In this document: in pieces, positions 53,641 through 64,000 of the stretch
Layout: every line of letters begins with the position of its first letter
Numbering within the stretch: position 1 is the stretch's first letter
Origin: Amborella trichopoda
Lineage: Eukaryota > Streptophyta > Magnoliopsida > Amborellales > Amborellaceae
Assembly: GCF_000471905.2 (NCBI RefSeq)
Contig: NW_006495813.1
Location: 378,930-442,929 of the forward strand
Length of the DNA stretch: 64,000 nucleotides
Direction of reading: 5' to 3'
Made by a program: the position numbers and the translations under genes
The notes under the pieces: generated by a model
The model's input: the letters and a program-made list of their open reading frames with translations, nothing else
What the model was told of the DNA's origin: nothing
Database searches by the model: none

Positions 53641-54795
53641 CCCCTTAATAATAGAGGAAGTAAGCATTTATCGAATATATAAAGTTCTTAAATATTAAGA
53701 ATTATGAGTTCAAATGTCCAACATTCTCCCATTTGAAGACATCTTTTTTTTATTTGACTAGTTTGCTATGAGATATTGTTGGCTAATAGTTACTAATCGT
53801 ATACCACAAGCCCTAAAGAAGCTCTGCACTAAGCAAAATATCGGTTTAGTCATCATATCAATTAAGTTGTCATCATTGTAAATTGTTTGCAGTAAAATTC
53901 TTCTATCTTCTCATGAACATGGTGATATTAAATACCATTATGTTTAGTCATATCATGGAAGACTGGATTCCTTGCTAAAAACAAGGCACTCTAGCAATCA
54001 CAATGAAAGGCTATCCCTTCTTGCATAACTTGAAATTCTCCAAATGCTTGCTTACCCAATTGGCTTCTTTGGAAGCATGAGTAAGTGACATAAACTTAGC
54101 CTCTATAGAAGACAAAACCACCGCATGCTACAATGTCAATAACTAGCTAACTATATTACCTCACATAGAAAAAAACATGCCTAGTAGCAGACCTTCTTTT
54201 ATCCAAGTCATGTACGTAATTCGCATCAATATATCCTGCAACGTTCGAATCCATCACATTTCAATGAAGTCTAATATTACAAGTTCCCTTTGAATAATAA
54301 AGGATCCACTACAAAGGTTTAGTGATCATGACTAGGATTTTCCATTTGGTTACTCATAATTCCCATTACTAGTGCTCGGTCAAGTTTGGTGCTTAACATA
54401 ATGGACATGAGGCTTCTTACTGTTGACTGCGATACTCGTGCATATGTGTCTTATTTTCTGAAGTGATAGGGCATTGTTTAAAAGACGACTTCATATATAC
54501 AGAAAATGAGTTACTAACTGTTTTAGAATTCCGCCAGTTGAAGCACATCAGAATCTTTTCCACATTACTATTCTAAGTTAACCAGATTTCTCTGTTTTTT
54601 CTCTCTTGAAGTGTACTCATCCCAAGGGTAACGACTTCCAAATCTTTTATCTCTAATTCCTTAGCCAAATGAACTTAAGAATTGTAAAAAAAATTTTATC
54701 TGGTCTTGCAACAATTATGCCATTAACATTGTTGAAACCCCAATTTGAAAACTGGCAAGTTTAATGACTTTATAAATCCTAGATAGCCTTAGGAC
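53641..54795 (-). pseudogene. Copia 3 relic: reverse transcriptase end, RNase H, start of 3' LTR
   Basis: Minus strand: 'ALVMGIMSNQMENPSHDH' (about 54380-54325), 'GTCNIRLHW' (54275), 'DSNVAGYIDANYVHDLDKRR' (about 54250), 'LLQTIYNDDNLIDMMTKPIF' (about 53890), the standard end of copia pol. A polypurine tract TGGGAGAA (53724-53733) is followed by TGTTGGACATTTG, the probable 3' LTR start at 53723. A different family from elements 1 and 2. Heavily mutated. Confidence 0.75.
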
Positions 54796-54924
54796 CACAC
54801 TGTTAGAATTTTCAGTATACTGCAGAGAACTCTATTAAATTGATTAATCAAGAATTTACAAGGCTCTGTATAAATATATGGCCAGTAACAGTTAAAGATA
54901 AATACCAATGGTTATAGATAGACA

Positions 54925-55085
54925 CCACCTAATCTTATCAAGAGATATGTATCCATACAGATGCATACCCATACTGATATGTATCAGTATGATATATATT
55001 CGAATCTTATCAAGAGATGTATATCCATACAGATGCATATCCATACTGCTATGTATCAGTATGATACATATCCATATCTATAAGT
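54925..55085. repeat. 80-bp tandem repeat within the LTR (two units)
   Basis: 'aatcttatcaagagatatgt', 'atccatacagatgcatac', 'ctgatatgtatcagtatgat' repeat with a period of 78-80 bp, and again twice at 56468-56620 in the other LTR. Each unit holds the palindrome ATACTGATATGTATCAGTAT. Confidence 0.85.
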
Positions 55086-55309
55086 TAACACCCTGCCTCA
55101 AACTCAAGATGCTTTAACACAAAGCATATGGAGTTTGAACAATAAGTGGCATAAATAAACGAGTTAGATCTTCAGGTCTTCAGGTGCATGGGGTGACTGA
55201 TAAAAGCAGTGGTCTCCATGCTCATATTGCTTGAACGACATGTACATATTGCTTGAACAATAAGCACAGAAAAGCAGCAGATCTCAGGATCAGACGGACT
55301 CAAGAATAT

Positions 55310-55640
55310 CGGGGATCGAGTAACGAAAAACTCGATCAACAGCAGACAAACAAGCCTTCAAAATATCAAGGATCAAGTAACGAAAAACTCAATCAATTGA
55401 CATAATCGAATAATGGAAAACATGATCATCAAACATGATCGAGTAATGAAAAACAAGATCATCAAACATGATTGAGTAACATAAAACACAATCATCAAAC
55501 AGGATGGAGAAACGGAAAACTCCATCATCCAATACTATTGAGTAACAAAAAATTCAAGCATTAAACATGATCAAATAATGAAAAATTTGATCATCAACCA
55601 GGATCGAGAAATTCGATTATCAAACAGGATCCACTTGGAA
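55310..55640. repeat. Diverged 30-40 bp repeats, 'catgatcgagtaatgaaaaa'
   Basis: Eight or nine imperfect units of 'gatcgagtaacgaaaaac', 'tcgatcatcaaaca' in tandem. Short complementary words (TGATCGA / GATCATCA) occur in most units. Part of the inner region of the non-autonomous LTR element. Confidence 0.8.
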
Positions 55641-56789
55641 GAGCCAATAGAATCTAGCAGCGGATTAACAAGCACAGTTGGAACTTAGATTTAGAGTTGA
55701 TAACAGTAAGATCCAAAACAAATATGAGAGTTGAAAACATGACGCGGTAGCTGTTGATGGGGCAGATCAGCTGTTTTCAGAGGCCATGCTCAAAGAGTTC
55801 GGCATCTGAGGGGAGCACGACTAGGCAGAGAGACAAGTCAAAGAGTCGAAACACGACTCCATGGTTGTTTTGCAAATGATGTCAAGTTTCATTGGGTCGA
55901 TTTTTTTTAGAGTTTTAAAGGCGGGCTTCACATAGAATAGTTTCTTCTTCACCAATCTCAACAATCCTTGAGAGAGGCAGGGACGTCAAGGGGAGAGGTA
56001 GGGAACCTCAAGTACCAAGGTTTTATCAAGGTGAAGTCATGCAAAAATATGAAACAAGGACTTTGTATCAAGATGAAGTCAAGCAAACACATGAAACAAG
56101 CTGAAGTCACGTAACACTCAGGTGACCCCAAGGAAGCAAATTGTGGGGGTGAAGTCAAACAAAATAGATCCGTAACTTGCTTGAGAAATGGAATGCAGAG
56201 GGAAGTCACGTAACAACAAATCAATGACTTGAGCAAATCAGCACATTGAACTGTTGGGCTTGAAGCTGGGCTTGAGTAGCAGCTCCTCTCTCTCTAGATG
56301 GTAACTGGAATTTCTGGCGTCGGATTCTAGTCAAGCATGGCGAGCCGCTCTGCGTGAGAACCAAGTGTTGAGGCTTGGCTTGATATGGACAACATGAGTT
56401 CTCGTGTCAAAGAGCTAAGAGAGAGTGGAGTTTATGGAATGGCAGTTGAAGCCTAATTATGATAGACACCACCTAATCTTATCAAGAGATATGCATCCAT
56501 ATAGATGCATATCTATGCTGATATGTATCAGTAAGATACATATCCTAATCTTATCAAGAGATATGTATCCATACAGATCCATATCCATACTAATATGTAT
56601 CAGTATGATACATATTCATATCCATACATTAACACACACTATTTCTGTAAACCCCCGAACCATAGTCCATATTGCCTGCCTCGTGATCCAAAATCCTGCA
56701 TGACACACTGTTTGAGTAATAAATCAAGTAAAAATAGCAAAATCGTATATGATTTTTCGTAGACATTATGATATAAGCCTCTGGATCAT

Positions 56790-57130
56790 TCCAGAACCAG
56801 AATTTTCTAATTCTGGGTAGATTTGGTTTGGGAGACACTAGTGGGTCTCCCAGCCCAGATATGCCCAAATTGCATAATTTTTGGTAGGCAACATCGCAAG
56901 AGCAAAAAAATCACCCCGAAACTGGAATCTACCAATTTGGGCAGATTTGGTCTGGGAGACACCACTGGTGTCGCCTAGCCTAGACTGGCGAAAATCGAGT
57001 GATTTTTGGCAGACAACATCTCAAGAGCCAAAAATCACCCCAAAATTGGACCCTGCCAGTTCAGGGCAGATTTGGCCCAGCCTTGACAAGCCCAAATTCC
57101 GTGATTTTTGGCACGCAACATCTCAAGGAC
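56790..57130. repeat. Tandem repeat, about 112-118 bp, three units
   Basis: Units start near 56780, 56905 and 57030. Shared text: 'gcagatttggtctgggagac', 'accactggtgtcgcctagcc', 'gatttttggcagacaacatc', 'tcaagagccaaaaatcaccc'. The start of a fourth, very diverged unit appears to follow (57165-57200). No coding sequence. This could be part of an LTR or untranslated region of an unidentified gypsy-type element. Confidence 0.82.
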
Positions 57131-57950
57131 CTACGAATCCCCCAAGAAGTGGAATATGTTATTTGGTCTTAACGACACCAGTGGTGTCGCTATGCCCAAA
57201 CTAGCCCGAAATGGCAGTTTTCAAACGCAGACCATTCCTTGACCATTTCTGAGCATATTCATTGAATCTGCACCCATTTGGCTTGGACGACACCAGTATT
57301 TTGACCCAAAAATAGCAATTTGAGATGTCAAATTGATTCATTTTTGGCTATATCCATTTTGGTACGATTTGATCTTTAAAAAGGTGATTTCAGAACTCAT
57401 TTTGGGGTTAGAATTTTTAGACTCTTAGACTCGGGAAAATCGTATGCCAAGAACCTGAAACTTTGAGATTTGAAACCTTGAGAAAACCCTAGATCTAAGA
57501 AACCTTTAGGCAATTAAACCTACAGCCGTTAGGTTAAGAAAGTCATCCAACCAAGCCAAGGCTTTGTCAAAACCTGAAGAGAAACAAAGAGGACACATGG
57601 TCTAAACTCAGTCGGTCCTGATACGGGTGAGGCCTCGAAGCCTCGGGAGCTCCGAGCCAATTGGCCCGGTCTGGTATATTTCACTTTTTTTTGCACTTAT
57701 TTTCATTTTTATTTATTTTATTAGAATTAAATAATTTTTTATTGCATTTTATATAGTATTTTGTATTTCTGATCAATGTTGGCTCTGCCACTAATATGAG
57801 AGTGGATCTGCTCATTTATGAGTAGATATGGCCATATATCAAAATTTGATTATCCCCTCTCTTTATTTGGTCGATTCTCATCCTGAGATCATCCCGGTTT
57901 GCACTGTAAACAAACATATATTAACAAAATAATAAAGCTTTTATCGATAT
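57131..57950. other. Unassigned sequence with a GC-rich palindromic patch
   Basis: 57625-57660 holds 'gaggcctcgaagcctcggga' and 'gctccgag', overlapping short inverted repeats. Text around 57290-57600 reads like untranslated retroelement DNA, but no ends were found. Confidence 0.4.
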
Positions 57951-58346
57951 GACTATGCAATAGGCACAATGGCGAGCTTTACCTCTACAAAATACAAGTT
58001 CAATATGAAAGAATCAAATCATTTGTGCTTACTCATTAGTGTATATTTCTACCCTTACAATAATTTCTTTAGCCCACAAACTCAAATTTCCCTACCCTCC
58101 TCAACAAAACACTTAGATTGGTCATCAAATTTCTTCATTTAAATCATCATGCAAGAAAGTAGTTTTCACATCTAATTATTTCAATTATAAATAAAGAATA
58201 ATAGTTATAGCAAAAAACAATCTAATAGTGCTCATGCGTACAAGAGGAAATTTCATTACAAGTCATAACGAATTTTGAGCATAACAAGCCCTATACTTTT
58301 TATTAGCCTCATCAAGACTCTTCTTCTCCTTAATGACCCACATGTA
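57951..58346 (-). pseudogene. Copia reverse transcriptase fragment
   Basis: Minus strand: 'IKEKKSLDEANKKYRACYAQ' (about 58330), 'STIRLFFAI' (58225) and, after stops, 'LDVKTTFLHDDLNEE' (about 58165), then 'FVEEGREI' and 'CGLKKLL' (about 58090). Standard copia order. Its upstream side is cut at 58347 by the LTR of another copia fragment. Confidence 0.65.
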
Positions 58347-59012
58347 TGTTGGAAGTATGGAGGAATAAGCTTTCTTTGTGTACTTGAAAGATCAAATTAA
58401 CTTTATTTTGTCATTGTTCTAATTACAAATACATAGTACATGAATATATAGACATCTTAGGACCTTTCTAGACTATTTCTATACCTTTCTAGTGAAGTTT
58501 TCCCTCTCTTCTCATACACCCTATTTGCTTGGACGAATTTACAATAATATACAAAAAAATTCTAGACTTCACGCATTCCAAATTCAAACTTGAATGCATT
58601 GCTTGCTTTAGACTTCTCTCTCTCAATCTTGGAACTGTGACCTTGGAACTCAACAAAATTTTTGGTACATCATTTCAAAATTAGTTTCTCATAAGTTTTG
58701 CAATATGTCCTCTATAGTAAAATCAAATGCCCAAAATAACCTTAACTAAAATCGAGCTTATTTCTAACATCCCCCCTTAATCTTGATTGTCCAACATAGT
58801 CACCCCTAACATGAATTTCAATTTTTGAAACATTTCATATTTATTAGGTTTTGTAAAAATATTGGTTACTTGACCTTGTGTCTTCATGTAAGTAAGTTCA
58901 ACCTTTTTCTCTTTCATTTGGTCTTGAATTAAATGGAAGCATATGTCAGTATGCTTGCTTCTCTCATGAAACACTGGGTTCTTTGCAAATGCGATTGCCG
59001 GATTATTTTGTG
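58347..59012 (-). pseudogene. Fragment of a copia element related to element 2 (3' LTR and RNase H end)
   Basis: LTR 58347-58769 (TGTTGGAAGTATGGAGG...TTTCTAACA) aligns with the 461-bp LTRs of element 2 ('ctctcaatcttgga', 'tctagtgaagttttccctct'). It is followed by the same polypurine tract TTAAGGGGGGA and by RNase H text 'AKNPVFHERSKHTDICFHLI' and 'KVELTYMKTQGQVTNIFTKP'. Homology stops abruptly at 59012, where the duplicated segment B begins. Confidence 0.88.
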
Positions 59013-59702
59013 ACACTCTCACAAGAACTATGCCCTTGATTCACACCTTTTCTGATTGTTTAATCAAATTTTGTAACAAATTCATCAATTTTTTTTCACA
59101 AACTTAATTTGATTTTTAGAAATTTTTATTTTTATCAAATACTTTTCCATCTTGGTAAGGCCTAACCGATAGAACCGGTCTGAGTCGACTGGTTCACAAC
59201 ATCAATTGGGACCCCCATGGGTAATTGTTTTGGCCACCCAATTGGGCTTTTTAAAGCTTGATTGTTACAATGAGCAATTTCCATATGGCATAGATGTTAA
59301 AAAGAAAAACAAAACATACTGAACAATAAAAATAATGTTAATAAACTAACCTTAAGAATCACGCTATTTCCTCGTCCGAGTCAGCAATTCTGGATTAGAA
59401 TTGCCTAGTTCTCTAAAAAAACAGGGCGATTGTCTTCAAATTTGTTTGATTTCATATATCGAGAGGGAATCGACCATGGTACCACTTAATCAGATTGGTG
59501 ATTATTCGAAACCCTGCATCAACACATCGTCAAAATACTGTAAATCTATTTTCACATTAGGTCCATGAATTTGTTGGAGCTCCAAAAACAAGACAGATTT
59601 AATGATTATTGAGGAATTGAAAGGCACAGTCCAAAATGGCTATTTTTAAGGCGCCAAGTTCTCTTTTATTTATTTTTTTGAAGATTTATTGTTGGAGGCC
59701 AA
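59013..59702. repeat. Duplicated segment, copy B, first block
   Basis: Matches 6338-6965: 'tgattcacaccttttctgat', 'ttggtaaggcctaaccgata', 'gtcgactggttcacaacatc', 'aaacagggcgattgt', 'gagagggaatcgacca'. The end at about 59702 ('ttggaggccaaaatg') corresponds to 6965-6985. Confidence 0.8.
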
Positions 59703-59772
59703 AATGCTAAATCTATACAGCATTGAATGCACTTAAATAGGTTCTTCACCAAATGGACCACCCAAAAGTTAA

Positions 59773-62605
59773 GGTCCTGTTTGGTTTTTTGGATTCAAAT
59801 TTCTAGGAGTCATTTTTCTTGAAAAAATGGGACCAATCTTGTTTGGTTCATTTAGAATTGACATTTCAGTTGGAACTGACATTTCATAGAAATGACCATT
59901 TTGCTGCTCATGTAGACCAAATCACATGTTCACTATTAACTAATCAATCAACTATAAGTTTGTATTCAACAATGTAAAGTACATGAAGTTCATATCGAAT
60001 ACTAATGATTAACTTGTATACAACGCTAACAAAAATCAAGTCCTGCATCATAATTTCTAATGAACACCAATCAAATTTCTTTACATGCCGCTACATAGTT
60101 ACATTGAAGGGATGAGCTCTTCTCTGATCAGCAACCAGAGGAAACCACTCAATGGGGCAGCCAAATCTTCATCACCAAGAAAGAGTTATATCTTCTTGTG
60201 CGAAAGTCAGGAACCCCAGTATCTTGCATGGTCCTCAGTATATAACATTGGTAGGCATGCATATTTAGTAGGCATAACCCATTAGTAGGCATGCTTGTGC
60301 GCATTTAACCAGAAGAAGAATAAGGGGCATAACCCACCATTTATCTTCATCCCTATTCATGAACGAAAACAGAATTCAATCAATTCCAAAGTTCAGCTTT
60401 TCATCCAACAAGGTTGTTCCTAAGTTCCACAGAACTGGTTGCAATCTTTGAGCTTAAGGATGTTATTATAATTTGCTTGTACAGTCGTCTCTGTTTGAGG
60501 CTTGATTTTGTGACCTCCAAATGATCGGTAGGTTGGGGTTGCAATAGGGCAATAGGGCTTTAGATCTGTGGGTTTTTTTAGAGAGAATTTGTGGTATATT
60601 GGGGCTGCAAAAAGGGACTAGATAGAGATGTGGTGTTTTTAGAGAGAGAGAGAGAGAGGAGAGAGATGATGTAGAGAGGGGAACTTCTCTCAACATTGGG
60701 TATTAGAGAGAGATAGAGTTTTGAGAGAGAGAGTGATTTGAAAGGGAGAGATGGTGCTTTGAGAGATAGATTGTGCAGTAAAAAAAAGAATTGTTGAGAG
60801 GGTGACATTTTAATATTTATTTGGATAAAAAATACATGGTCAAAGGGGTCGAGGGGTTGAAAGATAGAAAAGATAGAAACTTTATGTTACAAGTAATATT
60901 TTCAACGATTGGGTCTCTTGAGGAATAAAAGTAAAAAATAGGGGATAAGAAGATATTTTCTGAAATAAATATCAAAATTTTAGATAGGGTAACCATACCA
61001 AATTTTCGAGAGAGAAAGTATACGAAATTTTTTAGAGAGAGAAAATATATGATTTTTTTAGAGAGAGACTAACTTAAATTTTTAGAGAGAGAATCTATAT
61101 CAAATTTAAAATTTTAAAGAGATCATATTAAAATTTTAGAGAGAGAAACTATCTCAAATATTAAGTTTTAGAGAGAGAAAGTATCATAAATTTTTAAAAT
61201 TTTAGAGAGAGAACAACATTAAATTTTAAAGAGAGGAACTACTTAAAGACTTTTAAAGAGAAATATCTCAAAACATTTAGCCAGAAAAATTATCTCAAAT
61301 TTTAAGTTTTAGAGAGACAATATATTAAGATTTCAGAGATGAGAAACCATATCAAATTTTAGATTGAAAACTACCTAAAATTTTTTCGAGAAAGAAACAA
61401 TATCAAATTTTAAGTTTTAGAGAGAGAAAATATCATAAAACTTTAGAGAGAGAAACTTTATCAAATTTTAGATAGAGAAAGTACATGAAATTTTTGGATC
61501 GAGAAACTATTTAAAAAGTTTTAGATAGAAACACTATCTCAAAATTTATGTTTTAAAGAGAAAAAGTACATTAAAATTCTAGAGAGTGATACTACTTAAA
61601 CTTTTTACAGAGATAAACTATCTCAAATTTTAAGTTGTAGAGAGAGAAAATATCGTAAAGCTTTAGAGAGAGAAACTATACTAAATTTTAGATAGAGAAA
61701 ATACCTGAAATTTTTAGATCGAGAAAAGTATATTAAAATTCTAGAGAGAGAAACTACTTAAATTTTTTACAGAGATAAACTATTTCAAATTTTAATTTTT
61801 AGAGAGAAATAATATCTTAAAGCTTTAGAGAGAGAAACTATACTAAATTTTAAATAGAGAAAATACCAAAAATTTTTAGATCAAGAAATTATTTTAAAAA
61901 ATTTAGATAGAGAAACTATCTCAAATTTTAAGTTTTAGAGAGAGAAAGTATATTAAAATTTTAGAGAGAGAAACTACATGAAAATTTTAGATAGAGAAAC
62001 TATCTCAAAATTTAAATTTTAGAGAGAGAAAGCATCTTAAAATTTTAATGGGAGTAACTATATCAATTAAAATTTTTAGAAAGGAATTATTTCAAATTTT
62101 AAGTTTTAGATAGAGAAAATACCTTAAAATTTTAGAGAGAGAAACTATAACATATTTTAGAGAGAGAAATTACTTGAAATTGTTTAAAGAGAGAAACTTT
62201 CTCAAAAATTTTATCGAGAGAAACCTTCACAAATTGTAAGTTTTAAAGAGAGAAAATATCTCAAAATTTTAGAGAGAGAAACTATATCAAATTTTAGAGA
62301 GAGAAAGTATATAAAAATTTTAGAGAGAGAAACTATCTCAAAAATTTTAAAGAGGAACTGTTTCAAATTTTAACTTTTGAAAGAGATTGTATTAATGTTT
62401 TAGACATAAACTATCTCAAGTTTTTTTAAAGAGAGAGGATTTGCATTTCCAAGAAAAAGATATTCCAGGCAATCCAAACGGGGAATTTTCATTTTCTTGA
62501 TTTCTATCGGTTGCGAACCAAACAACATACACCATATACCAGGACATGTCAATTTCAGTAAATCTCAATTCCAGGATTGAAAAATCCATGGATCCAAATG
62601 GGCCC
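59773..62605. mobile_element. Harbinger/Tourist-like non-autonomous element, 2.8 kb, TAA duplication
   Basis: Left end GGTCCTGTTTGG, right end (inverse) GGGCCCATTTGG. TAA stands on both sides (59770-59772, 62606-62608), the 3-bp target preference of PIF/Harbinger. Subterminal text 'gacatttcagttggaactga' on the left and 'ctcaattccaggattga' on the right. No transposase: the interior is an untypical CT/GA-rich stretch (60560-60800) and a 1.45-kb purine-rich array. Other families with this end type exist, so the class call is tentative. Confidence 0.65.
60960..62440. repeat. Purine-rich minisatellite 'TTTTAGAGAGAGAAACTATC'
   Basis: About 1.45 kb of diverged repeats of 28-36 bp in higher-order pairs: 'tcaaattttaagttttagag' then 'agagaaaatatc' then 'aaaattttagagagagaaac'. 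At least 40 occurrences of TTTTAGAGAG or close variants. One strand is nearly all A/G/T with GAGA tracts. It fills more than half of the Harbinger-like element. Confidence 0.92.
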
Positions 62606-62619
62606 TAAAGGACACAGCT

Positions 62620-62870
62620 TAAATTGAGTCACCAGACTCAAATGTAAACCCCCCCCCCCCGACTCAAATGTAAACCCCCCCCCTCCCGGCACTTTTTTAA
62701 TAATATTTTTTAAAATGGAACTTAGTCTTAATTTTTAAGAAATGTATAATCTCTGATATGATGATCATTTTAGTCTTAATTTTTAAGAAAGGTATAAGCT
62801 CTAATATAAGGATCATTAATATGTAAAAAAAAAAGAAATTTACAACACTGAAAAGGATGAGTTTTTGAGC
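62620..62870. repeat. C-run duplication and 62-bp tandem duplication
   Basis: 'gactcaaatgtaaac' followed by a run of 9-14 C occurs twice (62636-62690). Then a unit of about 62 bp beginning 'tagtcttaatttttaagaaa' occurs twice (62725-62815). C-run lengths may be assembly-dependent. Confidence 0.75.
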
Positions 62871-62879
62871 AAATTACAT

Positions 62880-63770
62880 ACAGATACTTTGAGGGGTTTT
62901 ATTACGATTTGATGATATTGTTGCTACAAATTACGAGTACCCTCAAGGTTTTTTTTTGTGAATTGTCCTCTTCTCTGGCAATGACAACACCAGAAAGGCG
63001 GGCCTATTCTAATTTCAAATGCAAAGAGCGATCAACGTTCGTATTACTTAACAACTAGCTTCTTTGTTAAGTGGTGTAGTTCTTTGTTGTTTGGTTTCTG
63101 TATTACCGGACAGCTACCTGAAATCCTCCAAAACCCTGTCCGCCCTTTCTTCCCATCATTTCTCTTCTCTCTCGCTCTCTCTTTCCTCTCTTTCTACAAC
63201 CCACAACTATCTCTCACGCCATTAACACATTTTGGGGTTAGACAAATCAAAGCATACACATAACAAAAATAAGTTTAGAGGAATAAAAATGAACATTGAT
63301 AAGTTCACCAAAAACCCTAATCCGCCATTGACACATATCAACGATTGTGGCTTCAAATGGTTGCTCCGCGAAGAAAGAGGGTTTTGGGTTGTAACGAAAG
63401 AGAGAGGAGAGAGAAAACGAAAGAGACAAGGAACATGACGAGAAGAAAGGGTGGACTAGGTTTTGGGGGATTTTAGAGAACTGTCCGGTAATAGGAACAC
63501 TAGATAGCAAAGAACTACACAACTTAAAAAAAAGGCTAGCCGTCTGGTAATATGAACATAGGACAACTCTTTGTGTTTGAAACCAAAATAGGCATTCATG
63601 TCTGGTGTTGTTATTGCTGGACAGGAGGGCAACAAAGAAAAAAAGTAAGTGAGGGGTGTAAGGGGGGCGGGGGGTTACTCGTAATTTATAGCAACAGTAT
63701 CATCAAACGGTAATAAAGTCCCCCAAAGGTGTACGTACGTAATAAAGTCCCCCAAAGGTGGACGTACGCA
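62880..63770. mobile_element. Foldback element with about 270-bp inverted arms
   Basis: The left arm (62880-63160) and right arm (63455-63770) are inverse: 'gatgatattgttgctacaaa' against 'ttgctataaattacgagtaa' on the opposite strand, 'caatgacaacaccag', 'tagttctttg', 'taccggacag'. The outer 35 bp of the right arm ('gtaataaagtcccccaaagg') is tandemly doubled at 63704-63770. The flanks GCAAATTA and GCAAATGTA may be remains of a 9-bp duplication. The centre (63170-63450) is unrelated single-copy DNA with CT and GA tracts. Confidence 0.75.
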
Positions 63771-63958
63771 AATGTAGGAATGTCTCCCAATGCATAGAAC
63801 ACTTTTCCAAAGTTAAAAACTGCAACATCCAAAAAGAAAAGTTTCTAGTGAGTTGGTTGACTCATGATTTGCCCTAGTTTTCTAAGGCTTTTAGGGCCTG
63901 CAATTAATCTCAAATCTAAAAAAAGTACAAGTCTTGTTAACCTGGAAGAATTGAATCG
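63764..63958. repeat. Duplicated segment, copy B, second block
   Basis: Matches 7100-7320: 'acgcaaatgtaggaatgt', 'catccaaaaagaaaagtttc', 'actcatgatttgccctag', 'ttttctaaggctt', 'gaagaattgaatcg'. The piece of copy A at 6985-7095 has no counterpart here. Confidence 0.78.
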
Positions 63959-64000
63959 TGGGGGGTGATTACTTGTAATTTATAGCAACAATAACAACAA

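Larger units (their letters stand above)
54801..56634 (-). mobile_element. Non-autonomous LTR element, 5-bp target duplication CACAC
   Basis: One complete LTR at 54801-55090 (TGTTAG...GTTAACA). An incomplete second LTR at about 56455-56634 matches its last 175 bp. CACAC flanks at 54796-54800 and 56635-56639. A minus-strand purine tract TTGAGGCAGGG lies against the complete LTR (55091-55101), so this is the 3' LTR. The inner 1.35 kb is non-coding, with a short-unit repeat at 55310-55640. The primer-binding side has been deleted together with part of the 5' LTR. Confidence 0.83.

Noticed and set aside
62640-62690. C-runs as a possible i-motif or G-quadruplex site
   Set aside because: Two runs only, at a spot where duplication and homopolymer length are likely to be uncertain in the assembly; no neighbouring gene to regulate.
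63232-63522. Open frames of 68 and 91 codons in the foldback element centre
   Set aside because: Both strands open over the same low-complexity CT/GA-rich stretch, no domain, no splice or promoter context. Kept only as a question about captured host DNA.

Overview
This is nuclear DNA of a flowering plant: AT-rich, intron-containing, and built almost entirely of nested transposable elements of typical plant families (Ty1/copia, Ty3/gypsy, L1- and RTE-type LINEs, Mutator-like elements, hAT-, Mutator- and Harbinger-type small elements). The species cannot be named from the sequence. Two runs of N (4551-4696 and 49557-50048) are assembly gaps. I see one host gene, a patatin-like acyl hydrolase, and it looks broken.

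Layout. 1-9670: dispersed MITEs, microsatellites, a truncated LINE 3' end (about 5090-5880), a sequence duplicated near 59-64 kb (6338-7330), and an RTE-type reverse transcriptase relic (7560-8560). 9671-22297: one 12.6-kb Mutator-like element with inverted ends of about 190 bp and a 9-bp target duplication (8 of 9 match). It carries a decayed MURA-type transposase on the + strand (11251-16420, split by a foreign insert of about 2.9 kb). A decayed plant-mobile-domain (MAIN-like) gene lies on the - strand (17703-19935). Between these two convergent genes is an array of about 105-bp units that each hold two hairpins. The same hairpin motif recurs just inside the left end. 23378-29798: an old copia element with both LTRs, a duplicated primer-binding site and a tRNA-Ser relic in its leader.

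30590-44854: the patatin-like gene (+), with a TATA box and six exons. Oxyanion-hole, Ser and Asp motifs are all readable, but frameshifts and an in-frame stop are present. Its introns are swollen by a complete copia element (30936-35924, TSD AGATG), a hAT-type MITE, a foldback element, an RTE fragment and a gypsy deletion derivative (TSD CCCAC). Every intronic retroelement whose strand can be read is antisense to the gene.

45391-53036: a MITE split by a 7.3-kb L1-type LINE (-). 53640-59012: copia fragments and a 1.8-kb non-autonomous LTR element (TSD CACAC). 59013-64000: the second copy of the 6.3-7.3 kb sequence, opened up by a 2.8-kb Harbinger-like element filled with purine-rich repeats and by a 0.9-kb foldback element.

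The most unusual object is the large Mutator-like element with its mobile-domain gene and hairpin arrays. The most informative feature overall is the number of insertions whose target duplications can be read exactly, which gives a relative order of events.
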